Positions 6,281-13,505 are shown, numbered from the stretch's first letter. The stretch: 14,965 nt of DNA from Clostridia bacterium BRH_c25 (GCA_001515955.1 LOES01000250.1:1-14965); one strand, 5' to 3'. The notes: generated by a model not told the origin, from the letters alone. Program-made: numbers and translations.

Positions 6281-8050
6281 ATGAATCAGAGATGGAGCTT
6301 GGATGAGCTTTATAAATCCTTTGAGTCCGAGGAGTTTAACAATGACTACGGAAAATGTGTTAAAGATATTGAGGTAATAAAGCAGTGGGCGGAGAGCAAT
6401 CTTAAGGACTCTCATGATGCAGCACGCAAGATGAAGGAATATGTAAAGGCTCTTAATGAGTTCTATATGCGTTATACCCGCCTCTACAGCTTTGCTCAAC
6501 TGACTCTAAGCGTGGACGCGAGGAATGAAAAAGCAATAAAAGTAATAGATAATCTGGAGGAAAGAGCTACAGAGCTTACAAAGCCCCAGGTGAATTTTGA
6601 GAAGTGGCTTGGAAGTGTATGGGATATTAATAATATTATAATGGGAGATAGCTATTTAAAGGAATTCAAATTCTTCTTCATGGAAAACCTGGAAAAAAGC
6701 AAGTATCTCTTAAGTGACAAGGAAGAAGTGCTTATATCAAAAATGAAGACCACAGGCTCTGCAGCATGGGAAAAGCTTCAGGAGCTTTTAACTTCAACGC
6801 TTCTCGTAGATATAACAATAGACGGGGAGGAAAAGAAGCTTCCGCTTTCTGTAGTAAGGAATATGGCATATAACAAGGATTGCCAGCTCAGAAAAAAAGC
6901 TTATGAGGCAGAGCTTAAGGCTTACCTCAAGATTGATGAATCTGTCGCATCAAGTCTGAATGGCATAAAGGGTGAAGTACTAACCGTATCAAAAATGAAG
7001 GGATACAAGTCGCCACTGGAAAAAACGGTTCTGGATGCGAGGATGGACATGGATACATTGAACGCAATGCTTACCGCAATGCGTGAAAGCCTGCCGTATT
7101 TCCACGGATACTTCAGGAAGAAAGGGTCGCTTATGGGTTATAAGAATGGACTGCCTTTTTATGAGATGTTTGCACCCATGGGTGATATGGACAAACAATT
7201 CAGCTACAAGGAAGCCAGAGACTATATAGTTGCCAACTTCAGGACCTTCAGCGACCCATTGGCAGACTACGCGGCACGTGCCTTCGATAACCGCTGGATA
7301 GATGCAGAGCCTAGAGAAGGCAAACGTGGAGGAGCTTTCTGTGAAAATCTTCATACAATAGGGGAGAGCAGAATACTGTCAAACTTTGACGGCAGCTTCA
7401 GCAGCATGACCACATTGGCCCATGAACTGGGCCATGGATACCACGGAGCATGTCTGATGAAAGAGGCATACCTTAACTCGGATTATCCAATGCCTATAGC
7501 AGAGACTGCATCAATTTTATGTGAGACAATTGTTAAGGAAGCAGCATTAAAGACAGCTGACCAGGAGGAGACCTTCTCCATGCTGGAAAATGATATATCC
7601 GATTCCGCTCAGGTAATAGTGGATATCATGAGCAGGTTTATTTTTGAGAGTGAGGTATTCAGGCAAAGAGAATCAGGCTCCTTATCGGTGAATGAGCTGA
7701 AAGAGATAATGCTGAATGCACAGAAGGAAGCATATGGAGACGGACTGGACACAGATTATCTGCATCCTTACATGTGGCTTTGCAAGCCGCATTATTACAG
7801 TGCCGATTATAACTTCTACAACTTCCCCTATGCCTTCGGACTGCTCTTCTCAAAGGGCCTGTACGCAGAGTATCTGAAGAGGGGTGTAGAGTTTGTTCAG
7901 GAGTACGACAAGATGCTGTCTGTGACAGGCAAAATGAATATTGCAGATGTAGCAAAGGTTATGAATATAGACGTAAGAAAGGTGGACTTCTGGAGAAGCT
8001 CACTGGACATTATAAAGAAGGGTATAGAGAAGTTTATAAATCTAAAATAG
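6281..8050 (+). CDS. pepF: Oligoendopeptidase F-type metallopeptidase, family M3
   Basis: This 589-residue protein is a zinc metallopeptidase of family M3B that cleaves short peptides in the cytoplasm. The zinc site is clear: HELGH at about 381-385 inside LAHELGHGYH, and the downstream glutamate in PIAETAS (about 408) as third ligand. The length is normal for the family. The C-terminal segment LHPYMWLCKPHYYS followed by NFYNFPYAFG carries the His/Tyr-rich substrate-binding region expected in M3 enzymes. I use the ATG at 6281, seven bases after GTGGAGG; the in-frame TTG at 6275 abuts that site and is less likely. It is the second gene of the telA transcript, and the two-gene layout suggests a role in peptide turnover under the same conditions. 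That link is inference. Confidence 0.94.
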   Translation: MNQRWSLDELYKSFESEEFNNDYGKCVKDIEVIKQWAESNLKDSHDAARKMKEYVKALNEFYMRYTRLYSFAQLTLSVDARNEKAIKVIDNLEERATELTKPQVNFEKWLGSVWDINNIIMGDSYLKEFKFFFMENLEKSKYLLSDKEEVLISKMKTTGSAAWEKLQELLTSTLLVDITIDGEEKKLPLSVVRNMAYNKDCQLRKKAYEAELKAYLKIDESVASSLNGIKGEVLTVSKMKGYKSPLEKTVLDARMDMDTLNAMLTAMRESLPYFHGYFRKKGSLMGYKNGLPFYEMFAPMGDMDKQFSYKEARDYIVANFRTFSDPLADYAARAFDNRWIDAEPREGKRGGAFCENLHTIGESRILSNFDGSFSSMTTLAHELGHGYHGACLMKEAYLNSDYPMPIAETASILCETIVKEAALKTADQEETFSMLENDISDSAQVIVDIMSRFIFESEVFRQRESGSLSVNELKEIMLNAQKEAYGDGLDTDYLHPYMWLCKPHYYSADYNFYNFPYAFGLLFSKGLYAEYLKRGVEFVQEYDKMLSVTGKMNIADVAKVMNIDVRKVDFWRSSLDIIKKGIEKFINLK

Positions 8051-8058
8051 TGAATGAA

Positions 8059-8089
8059 CAAAGGAGGAGGCATAAGGCCTCCTCCTTTG
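8059..8089. terminator. Perfect 13-bp hairpin between convergent genes
   Basis: CAAAGGAGGAGGC (8059-8071) and GCCTCCTCCTTTG (8077-8089) are perfect complements around a five-base loop. It sits between the stop codons of pepF (plus) and the flavin protein (minus), as a bidirectional terminator would. Neither side has a long U-run, so termination may be weak or the hairpin may mainly stabilise 3' ends. One arm equals a strong ribosome binding sequence and is locked in the stem. Confidence 0.65.
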
Positions 8090-8093
8090 CATA

Positions 8094-8558
8094 CTATCTT
8101 CGGGCTTTGCCGGTCATGTGTTCTATTTCAATTTTGAACATTCTGGTCACACTGGAAGACTTCCTTATATATTCCAGGCCTTCCTTTGTAAAAGCGGCAG
8201 AGTATTTGGACACCAAGGCTTCCAAGGCAGCCTGCTTTTCATCCTCAAATACCTCTTTTGCCCTGCCGAAGGCTACTACACTTTCATAATTTACACTGAA
8301 GCTCTGGGACAGTATGGTTGTAGGTCCTACTACACAGAAGGATACCTTATTGTTGTGCATAATATTCTCCAGCTTCTGTCCCTCCATAGCACAGTGGAAG
8401 TATATGCTGCTACTGCTGTACGTATAGCTTATGGGCACTCCGTATGCATAACCGCTGCTGCCTGTGGTTGAGAGTATACCGTACTGGCCGGCCTCCAGTA
8501 TGCGGATGGCTTCTTCATTATCTATTTTTCTATCCTGCCTTCTCATTTCTCTAAACAT
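8094..8558 (-). CDS. Pyridoxamine 5'-phosphate oxidase-like flavin protein (NimA-like)
   Basis: The 154-residue product fits the split-barrel PNPOx-like family, small FMN-binding proteins that include the 5-nitroimidazole reductase NimA. The typical pattern is visible: YGILST (26-31), YGVPISYTY (39-47), then YFHCAMEGQKLENI (53-66) and KVSFCVVG (71-78). The segment with Gly-Gln-Lys contributes to the phosphate-binding region of the flavin in such proteins. The natural substrate is unknown. AAAGGAG lies about seven bases before the ATG. It is transcribed leftwards from an extended -10 promoter, divergent from the dipeptidase, and converges on pepF with a strong hairpin between. Nitroimidazole resistance should not be assumed from the fold alone. 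Confidence 0.88.
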   Translation of the reverse strand: MFREMRRQDRKIDNEEAIRILEAGQYGILSTTGSSGYAYGVPISYTYSSSSIYFHCAMEGQKLENIMHNNKVSFCVVGPTTILSQSFSVNYESVVAFGRAKEVFEDEKQAALEALVSKYSAAFTKEGLEYIRKSSSVTRMFKIEIEHMTGKARR

Positions 8559-8579
8559 CAGATCATCTCCTTTATTGAT

Positions 8580-8588
8580 ATTCTACCA
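8580..8588 (-). promoter_or_regulatory. Extended -10 promoter for the PNPOx-like gene
   Basis: On the minus strand the sequence TGGTAGAAT is an extended -10 (TGn plus TAGAAT). A TTGCAA lies 15 bases upstream, short for a -35. The start would be near 8573, only about 15 bases before the ATG at 8558, just including the ribosome binding site. Confidence 0.45.
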
Positions 8589-8645
8589 AAAAGTATAAAT
8601 TTGCAATAGAATATTTCCATAATTGTTTAAAATTAGCTGGACTTC

Positions 8646-8654
8646 TGTTAGAAT
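8646..8654 (+). promoter_or_regulatory. Extended -10 promoter for the dipeptidase gene
   Basis: TGTTAGAAT is an extended -10 (TGn plus TAGAAT). A weak -35-like TTTAAA (8626-8631) lies 17 bases before the hexamer. The leader would be about 50 bases. It uses the same TAGAAT hexamer as the divergent promoter at 8580-8588. Confidence 0.45.
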
Positions 8655-8711
8655 GACATTGTAAAAGTATTTTTCGTTAAGCAAATTATACATTACGTTA
8701 GGAGAATTATT

Positions 8712-9647
8712 ATGAAGCTAATTGACATGCACTGTGACACCATTTTGAGATGTATAGACACAAAGGGTGAAGTAAAATTAGGGGAAAATGGTCTCTGTAT
8801 AGATGTGCAGAAGCTCCGGAGGGCAGGCTCACTTGCACAGTTTTTTGCGATGTATGTAGACTTGGACCGGTATAAGGAGCCTTTGGACAGATGTCTGGAC
8901 ATGATAGACAATTTCTATAATGGAATAGAGGAAAACAGCGCTGATATTGCATTTGCAGGAAGTATAACGGATTTGGAAAGAAACATTAGGGAGGGAAGGG
9001 TATCGGCTTTTCTTACTGTTGAGGAAGGCGGAGTAATAGAAGGAAAGCTTCAGAACCTAAGAAACCTTTACAGGCTGGGTGTACGGCTTATAACACTAAC
9101 TTGGAACTATCCCAACTGTATAGGTTATCCCAACTTCAAGTGGGAGCATAAGGATAAGGGGCTGACTCCTTTTGGAGAAGAAGTAGTGGCAGAGATGAAC
9201 AGACTTGGGATGCTTATAGATGTATCCCATCTTTCGGATCAAGGTTTCCACGATGTTGCAAGGCTGTCTCAAAAGCCCTTCATCGCATCCCATTCAAACG
9301 TAAGATCAGTGACAAATCACAGCAGGAATTTGACTGACGATATGCTGAGGAAGCTTGCAGAAAAGGGTGGAATCACTGGTCTGAATTTTGAGCTGGACTT
9401 TCTGGGTGATGATGGAAGCATTGAGGCCATGGTGAGGCATATAAGCCATATGAGAAATATTGCAGGCATAGAAGTAATTGCCATAGGCACTGACTTTGAC
9501 GGTACTACTCATCTGACAGCTATAAAGGATACAGGTGATATGTATATGCTTTTTGACGCACTTTCAAAAGCGGGCTTCACAGCAGAGGAAATAGATAAAA
9601 TAAGCTTCAGGAATGCTGAAAGAGTTATAAGGGATGTATTGATATAA
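8712..9647 (+). CDS. Membrane dipeptidase, renal dipeptidase family M19
   Basis: This 311-residue protein is an amidohydrolase-fold dipeptidase with a two-zinc site. Ligand motifs are all visible: HCD at 7-9 (HxD), the glutamate pair in TVEEGG (104-105), VSHLS with His173, ASHSN with His194, and GTDFDG with Asp261. The Arg-rich segment SRNLTDDML (204-212) also matches the family. Bacterial members hydrolyse a range of dipeptides, sometimes with D-residues, and are usually cytoplasmic; no signal peptide is seen here. A TTAGGAG ribosome binding site lies about eight bases before the ATG. The gene has its own promoter and diverges from the PNPOx-like gene. No terminator follows before the promoter of the next small gene. 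Confidence 0.94.
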   Translation: MKLIDMHCDTILRCIDTKGEVKLGENGLCIDVQKLRRAGSLAQFFAMYVDLDRYKEPLDRCLDMIDNFYNGIEENSADIAFAGSITDLERNIREGRVSAFLTVEEGGVIEGKLQNLRNLYRLGVRLITLTWNYPNCIGYPNFKWEHKDKGLTPFGEEVVAEMNRLGMLIDVSHLSDQGFHDVARLSQKPFIASHSNVRSVTNHSRNLTDDMLRKLAEKGGITGLNFELDFLGDDGSIEAMVRHISHMRNIAGIEVIAIGTDFDGTTHLTAIKDTGDMYMLFDALSKAGFTAEEIDKISFRNAERVIRDVLI

Positions 9648-9669
9648 TAATGGAATACTAATAAAATGA

Positions 9670-9698
9670 TTGACAATCATTGCCTTTAATAATAAAAT
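9670..9698 (+). promoter_or_regulatory. Consensus promoter for the 54-codon gene
   Basis: A perfect TTGACA (9670-9675) is followed after 17 bases by TAAAAT (9693-9698). The start site would be near 9705, about 33 bases before the TTG start of the small gene. It lies downstream of the dipeptidase stop codon. Confidence 0.7.
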
Positions 9699-9737
9699 GG
9701 TTATGTAAAAAATGCTATCGGAAAGGTGGTGCAAAGA

Positions 9738-9902
9738 TTGAACATATACTACTTGGTTGACAGAAAAGAAAGACTTTTAAATTCCTTTGTAGTAACTGGA
9801 AAAGCATTTGTAAACCGGTTCAAAGGGATAAGTCTGCCTAATTATAACGGAATATGTCAACTAAGCAGGTACAAGTCTTTGCATGGAATAAACCAACTTT
9901 AA
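9738..9902 (+). CDS. Small 54-residue protein of unknown function, TTG start
   Basis: A short open frame starts at TTG and encodes 54 residues, beginning MNIYYLVDRKERLLNSFVV and ending YKSLHGINQL. I do not recognise it. It is basic and mixed, with no membrane segment, no signal peptide and a single cysteine. Evidence that it is real comes from context: AAAGGTGGT (9722-9730) is seven bases before the TTG, a TTGACA/TAAAAT promoter lies just upstream, and a strong terminator follows 14 bases after the stop. It is therefore a complete one-gene transcription unit. In-frame GTG codons at 9726 and 9729 overlap the ribosome binding site and are less likely starts. A regulatory RNA of about 250 bases that happens to carry an open frame is the main alternative. 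Confidence 0.65.
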   Translation: MNIYYLVDRKERLLNSFVVTGKAFVNRFKGISLPNYNGICQLSRYKSLHGINQL

Positions 9903-9916
9903 CAGAGTTATTAATG

Positions 9917-9956
9917 GCCATGGGCAGATTTATATTTGCTCATGGCTTTATTTTTT
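9917..9956 (+). terminator. Intrinsic terminator after the 54-codon gene
   Basis: GCCATGGGC (9917-9925) pairs with GCTCATGGC (9938-9946) with one G-U pair and a 12-base loop, followed by TTTATTTTTT (9947-9956). This is a textbook intrinsic terminator. It lies 31 bases before the ABC-F start codon, so it also separates the two units; readthrough into the ABC-F gene is possible because no strong promoter is seen between them. Confidence 0.85.
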
Positions 9957-9986
9957 AGCATTATCAAAGAATAAGGAGAGTTAAAG

Positions 9987-11885
9987 ATGATAGCATTAGC
10001 AATGAAGGATATAGAAAAATATTATGCAGCCAACAAAGTGTTGTCCAGGGTTACGTTTGAGATAAATGAAGGAGAAAAAACTGCAATTGTAGGAAGGAAC
10101 GGCTGTGGCAAGACCACATTGTTCAGGATTATAACAGGCATAGAGAAATATGAGAAGGGTATGCTGGCACTGAAGAAGGGTATCAGGATTGGTTACCTGG
10201 AACAGGCTCCGGCAGGCTTTGAAGGAAGCAGCATATATGAGGTGCTCCTTAACGGAGTTGAAGAAGTGACAAAGCTGAGAGCCCGGATGGCAGAACTGGA
10301 AAAGAGGATGTCCTCTGAAAAGGATGAAAATCTGCTTGAAGAGCTGGTTGCCGGATATGGAAAGCTTACAGTACAATATGAAGGCATGGAGGGCTATAGT
10401 GTGGAGAGCAGGGTGGACATAGTGACAACAGGCCTTCAGATTCCCAAGGACATGTATGACATGGATTTTGAGGTTTTAAGCGGAGGTGAAAGAACCAGGG
10501 TTCTATTTGCCCGTATACTGATATCCCAGCCTGAGCTTCTGCTTCTGGACGAGCCGACCAACCATCTTGACACTGCTTCAATTGAGTGGCTGGAAGGCTT
10601 TATCAGGAATTATAAAGGTACTGTTCTTATCATATCCCATGACAGATATTTCCTTGACAGTGCGGTGGGGAGGATAATTGAGGTGGAAGATGGAGAATGT
10701 GAAAGCTACGAAGGCAATTATTCGTATTTTGTCAAGGAAAAGGAGAGGAGACTCCTTGTTGAATTTGACAATTATCAGGATCAGCAGAAGAAGATAAGGA
10801 AAATGGAAGAGACAATAAAGCGGCTGAGGGATTGGGGAAACAGAGGAGATAATGAAAAATTCTTCAGGAAGGCAGCAAGTATCCAAAAGGCCCTTGACAG
10901 GATGGAGAAAATAGGAAAGCCGGTATTGGACAGGAAGGGTGTTTTCCTAAGCTTTGAGGCAGCGGGGAGAAGCGGTAAGGATGCTGTGGCCTGCGAGGAG
11001 GTAACAAAGGCATATGATTCCAAGCAGCTGTTCAGGAAAGCGAGCCTGCTTGTAAGATTTGGAGAGCGTGTGGGAATAATAGGACCTAACGGCTCGGGGA
11101 AAAGCACTCTGATAAAGATGATAATGGGGCATGAAAGCCCTGATGAGGGTAATGTCCGAATAGGTTCCAATGTAAAATCAGGCTATCTGGAGCAAAGTAT
11201 TAGTTTTGAGGATGAGAGCAGAACAATACTTGAAGAGTTCAAGTCAAGCCTGAATCTGACTGAGGGTGAAGCGAGAGGCAGACTGGCAAGGTTCCTCTTT
11301 TTTAAGGATTCGGTGTTTAAAAGGATATCAGGCCTGAGCGGTGGTGAGAAAACAAGACTGAAGCTTGCAGAGATGATGTATGGAGATATAAACCTGCTGA
11401 TACTTGATGAGCCTACCAATCATCTGGACATTGATACCAGGGAAGCCCTTGAAGCAGCTCTGGAGGATTATGAGGGTACAATAGTATTTATTTCTCATGA
11501 CAGATATTTTATCAACAGACTGGCCGACAGGCTGTACAGCATTGAGGATCATGTCCTTGTAGAATACTGCGGGAATTATGACTACTTTAAAGACAAGGGG
11601 CCCAAGGAAGCCAAATATGAAGAAAAGAAAAAGGATACCAAGGCGGCAGCTTCAGGGAAAAAGCCAAGACAGAGGGTAAATGACGACAAGAACAGACTTC
11701 ACGAGGTAGAAAGTGAAATAGCAGCTTTAGAAGAGGAGGTAAATCGCATAAAGGAAGCAATGACAGATACTGAAAAAGCTTCAGATTATGTTTTTCTGCA
11801 GGAGATAGGCACGGAGCTCTCAGAAAAAGAAGCGGCTCTGGAGTATATGTATGAGACATGGCAGATGTTAGTTGAAGGATCATAG
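9987..11885 (+). CDS. ABC-F family ATP-binding protein (YdiF/Uup-like)
   Basis: This 632-residue protein has two ABC ATPase domains in one chain and no membrane segments, the layout of ABC-F translation factors that act on the ribosome. Domain 1: Walker A GRNGCGKT (36-43), signature LSGGE (164-168), Walker B LLLLDEP (184-190). The inter-domain linker (about 240-315) is charged and helical, the region that reaches towards the P-site tRNA. Domain 2: GPNGSGKS (366-373), LSGGE (450-454), LLILDEP (470-476). A lysine-rich tail leads to a coiled coil (about 565-630), as in YdiF and Uup. Some ABC-F members give antibiotic resistance by ribosome protection, but the sequence alone does not place it there. 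AAGGAGAG lies about eight bases before the ATG. The nitroreductase gene follows after 45 bases and is probably co-transcribed. Confidence 0.95.
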   Translation: MIALAMKDIEKYYAANKVLSRVTFEINEGEKTAIVGRNGCGKTTLFRIITGIEKYEKGMLALKKGIRIGYLEQAPAGFEGSSIYEVLLNGVEEVTKLRARMAELEKRMSSEKDENLLEELVAGYGKLTVQYEGMEGYSVESRVDIVTTGLQIPKDMYDMDFEVLSGGERTRVLFARILISQPELLLLDEPTNHLDTASIEWLEGFIRNYKGTVLIISHDRYFLDSAVGRIIEVEDGECESYEGNYSYFVKEKERRLLVEFDNYQDQQKKIRKMEETIKRLRDWGNRGDNEKFFRKAASIQKALDRMEKIGKPVLDRKGVFLSFEAAGRSGKDAVACEEVTKAYDSKQLFRKASLLVRFGERVGIIGPNGSGKSTLIKMIMGHESPDEGNVRIGSNVKSGYLEQSISFEDESRTILEEFKSSLNLTEGEARGRLARFLFFKDSVFKRISGLSGGEKTRLKLAEMMYGDINLLILDEPTNHLDIDTREALEAALEDYEGTIVFISHDRYFINRLADRLYSIEDHVLVEYCGNYDYFKDKGPKEAKYEEKKKDTKAAASGKKPRQRVNDDKNRLHEVESEIAALEEEVNRIKEAMTDTEKASDYVFLQEIGTELSEKEAALEYMYETWQMLVEGS

Positions 11886-11930
11886 AAGAATTAAACAAGC
11901 TGCTGTAAGTAGATAAAGAGAGGTGTATAA

Positions 11931-12677
11931 ATGGACAGGATTAAAGATAATAGGAGATTTATGAAATGTAATTTTGGAGAAATGCATGAGATTCAGACTG
12001 ACCAGGAGCTGAAGCTTCCACAGCCTCCCCTTGAAAATCCTTATGGGGAAGAAGCTGTAATAATTGATTTACCTCCTGTAAGCGAAGAGGTACTGATTAA
12101 GCGGGATATATACAAATGCATAAAATCCAGAAGGAGCAGGAGAAAGTATGCTGACAGGCCAATCACACTTAAGGAGCTGTCTTTTCTGCTTTGGGCTACA
12201 CAGGGCGTAGTCAGGGTAAGCGATAATAATTACGCTACAATGCGCCCGGTACCTTCGGGAGGTGCAAGGCATCCTTTTGAGACCTATCTGGCTGTAAACA
12301 ATGTAGAAGGGCTGAAAAAGGGAATATATAGATATCTGGCTTTAAGCCACAGGCTGTTATTTATGTATGAAGAGGAGAATATAAGTGAATTAATTACAGC
12401 TGCCGCTCTTGATCAGAAGTTCACCGGCGAGAGCGCAGTTACCTTCATATGGAGCTGTATTCCCTATAGGGGGGAGTGGAGATACAGCTTCAGTGCACAC
12501 AAGGTCATGCTTCTGGATGCGGGGCATGTATGCCAGAATCTGTATTTGGCCTGTGGAGCCGTGGGCTGTGGGACCTGTGCCATTGCAGCATATGACCAGA
12601 AGCTTACCGATGAGCTTATTAAGGTGGATGCGGAGAATGAGTTTTCGATATATATTGCACCGGTAGGCAAGATATAA
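11931..12677 (+). CDS. SagB/ThcOx-type nitroreductase-family dehydrogenase
   Basis: The 248-residue product is an FMN-dependent enzyme of the nitroreductase fold, closest to the SagB/ThcOx branch. Diagnostic segments are SRRSRRKYADRPI (67-79), binding the flavin phosphate in this fold, PSGGARHP (108-115), and LDAGHVCQNLYLACGA (195-210) followed by GCGTCAI. True SagB enzymes oxidise azolines to azoles in peptide natural products, working with a cyclodehydratase (SagC/SagD, YcaO). None of these, nor a precursor peptide, is visible here, so it is better viewed as a stand-alone member with unknown substrate. The N-terminal 60 residues are an extension typical of this branch. AGAGGTG precedes the ATG. 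The gene lies 45 bases after the ABC-F gene in the same direction. Confidence 0.88.
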   Translation: MDRIKDNRRFMKCNFGEMHEIQTDQELKLPQPPLENPYGEEAVIIDLPPVSEEVLIKRDIYKCIKSRRSRRKYADRPITLKELSFLLWATQGVVRVSDNNYATMRPVPSGGARHPFETYLAVNNVEGLKKGIYRYLALSHRLLFMYEEENISELITAAALDQKFTGESAVTFIWSCIPYRGEWRYSFSAHKVMLLDAGHVCQNLYLACGAVGCGTCAIAAYDQKLTDELIKVDAENEFSIYIAPVGKI

Positions 12678-12723
12678 ATATATTACTGGCAGATTATGAA
12701 GAAATATAAAAAAATTATTCAGA

Positions 12724-12753
12724 TTTAGAGGAAATCTCTTGTCGATATAGAAT
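12724..12753 (+). promoter_or_regulatory. Possible promoter and Spo0A-box-like site before the Spo0E-like gene
   Basis: TTTAGA (12724-12729) and TAGAAT (12748-12753) make a weak promoter with an 18-base spacer. TTGTCGATA (12739-12747) in the spacer resembles the Spo0A box core TGTCGAA with one mismatch. A short inverted repeat, AGATTT and AAATCT (12721-12737), overlaps the -35. The assignment is tentative. Confidence 0.3.
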
Positions 12754-12794
12754 AATACCAAGTAGAATTTTTATGTACCACAAGGGGATTAGTA

Positions 12795-12989
12795 ATGAAG
12801 AGAAAAGTACTGGTGTCAAAAGAAATCGAAGATCTTCGTATGGATCTGGAAACAATTATTGAAGAGGAAAAGGAACTTATAAACCCAAAGGTTGTTAATG
12901 CAAGTCAATCCCTGGATAAGGTTCTGATCCAGTATTACAGAATGCTGGGCACCAGAGGACTTAGAATGGTGGAAGAGGGAGCAGAGTAG
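12795..12989 (+). CDS. Spo0E-like aspartyl-phosphate phosphatase
   Basis: This 64-residue protein matches the short Spo0E family, two-helix proteins that dephosphorylate the response regulator Spo0A and so delay sporulation. The signature is the second-helix motif SQSLD (37-41) followed by KVLIQYY, matching the SQELDxLI(V)xYY pattern, with the catalytic region around the Asp41. The first helix (about 8-27) is charged. The length is normal. An AAGGGGA ribosome binding site is about six bases before the ATG. The gene follows the nitroreductase in the same direction after 117 bases and probably has its own promoter. A Spo0A-box-like site upstream would allow feedback; this is inference. Its presence supports a spore-forming host. 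Confidence 0.87.
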   Translation: MKRKVLVSKEIEDLRMDLETIIEEEKELINPKVVNASQSLDKVLIQYYRMLGTRGLRMVEEGAE

Positions 12990-13071
12990 AACTTATACAA
13001 GCCTACTTTTATATACTGTAATAGACGTTTTTAATATGTCTTATCATACGCAATGGCGGTGAGTCGGAAAT

Positions 13072-13260
13072 ATGAAAGTAGGGGATTTTGTAAAGGTGAA
13101 CGATGCAAGCGATTGGTGTGGTTTGTACGGCATTATAGACAAAATGTATGGGGATACTGCCTTCGTATTTTGCGTTAAAAGGCCTGGGAAGCTGCACCCT
13201 GTAGCTTTAAAACAATTGCTTAAGATAAGCTTTAAAAGCAAATACAAAAGAGAATTGTGA
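13072..13260 (+). CDS. Hypothetical 62-residue protein
   Basis: I do not recognise this protein. It starts MKVGDFVKVND, contains GLYGIIDKMYGD and FVFCVKRPGKLHPV, and ends in a lysine-rich tail. The alternation of short hydrophobic strands and glycines resembles a small SH3-like barrel such as KOW domains, but no family is assigned. GGTGAG lies eight bases before the ATG, and a strong terminator follows directly after the stop codon, which supports a real gene. It lies 82 bases after the Spo0E-like gene in the same direction without a terminator between, so the two may be co-transcribed. The two cysteines are not in a metal-binding pattern. Confidence 0.7.
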   Translation: MKVGDFVKVNDASDWCGLYGIIDKMYGDTAFVFCVKRPGKLHPVALKQLLKISFKSKYKREL

Positions 13261-13291
13261 AAGATAGGTTTCAACACCTATCTTTTCTTTT
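13260..13291 (+). terminator. Intrinsic terminator after the 62-residue ORF
   Basis: AAGATAGGT (13261-13269) and ACCTATCTT (13276-13284) are perfect complements with a six-base loop; A13260 and T13285 extend the stem. A T-rich tail runs to 13291. The hairpin starts at the stop codon. Confidence 0.9.
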
Positions 13292-13341
13292 GAGCCGATA
13301 AAAAAACATTCTGCCAATTTTTTAACATAATAGAAATCGTA

Positions 13342-13370
13342 TTGACAATTGAAACTTCTGATAGTATAAT
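13342..13370 (+). promoter_or_regulatory. Perfect consensus sigma-A promoter
   Basis: TTGACA (13342-13347) and TATAAT (13365-13370) are both exact consensus hexamers with the optimal 17-base spacer. It is the strongest promoter in the window by sequence, yet no gene starts within 360 bases downstream. The predicted start is near 13377. Confidence 0.8.
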
Positions 13371-13376
13371 AAATTT

Positions 13377-13505
13377 GTTTACTAATAAATCAAAAGATTC
13401 TAAATTTTGAATAAGCATTTGACGTTTCGTTCATATTGAATAGAAACTCCAATAATTTAATAATAGTTTTTTAAGCTATAGGTATCTCCCCCATAGCTTT
13501 TTTTT
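13377..13505 (+). ncRNA. Candidate small regulatory RNA or leader RNA
   Basis: A transcript from the consensus promoter would run about 130 bases to an intrinsic terminator. No open frame with a ribosome binding site is seen in it. The RNA can form GTTTC (13424-13428) with GAAAC (13443-13447), extended inside by TTC/GAA, and ends in a terminator whose loop is C-rich (five C at 13488-13492). C-rich unpaired stretches in Gram-positive small RNAs often bind ribosome binding sites. The alternative is a leader with an attenuator for the propeller gene at 13737, about 230 bases further on. I do not recognise a known RNA family. Confidence 0.5.
13473..13505 (+). terminator. Intrinsic terminator of the candidate small RNA
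   Basis: AAGCTAT (13473-13479) pairs with ATAGCTT (13493-13499), possibly extended by GG/CC across one mismatch, and is followed by an unbroken T-run to 13505. It works only in the plus direction, since the other side has A rather than T. Confidence 0.8.

Noticed and set aside
8050..8289. 79-codon plus-strand frame after pepF
   Set aside because: It overlaps the hairpin at 8059-8089 and runs antisense to the well-supported PNPOx-like gene; a mirror of that gene.
11931..12677. An azole-modified peptide (TOMM) gene cluster around the SagB-type gene
   Set aside because: No cyclodehydratase, YcaO protein, precursor peptide or exporter is visible in the surrounding genes.
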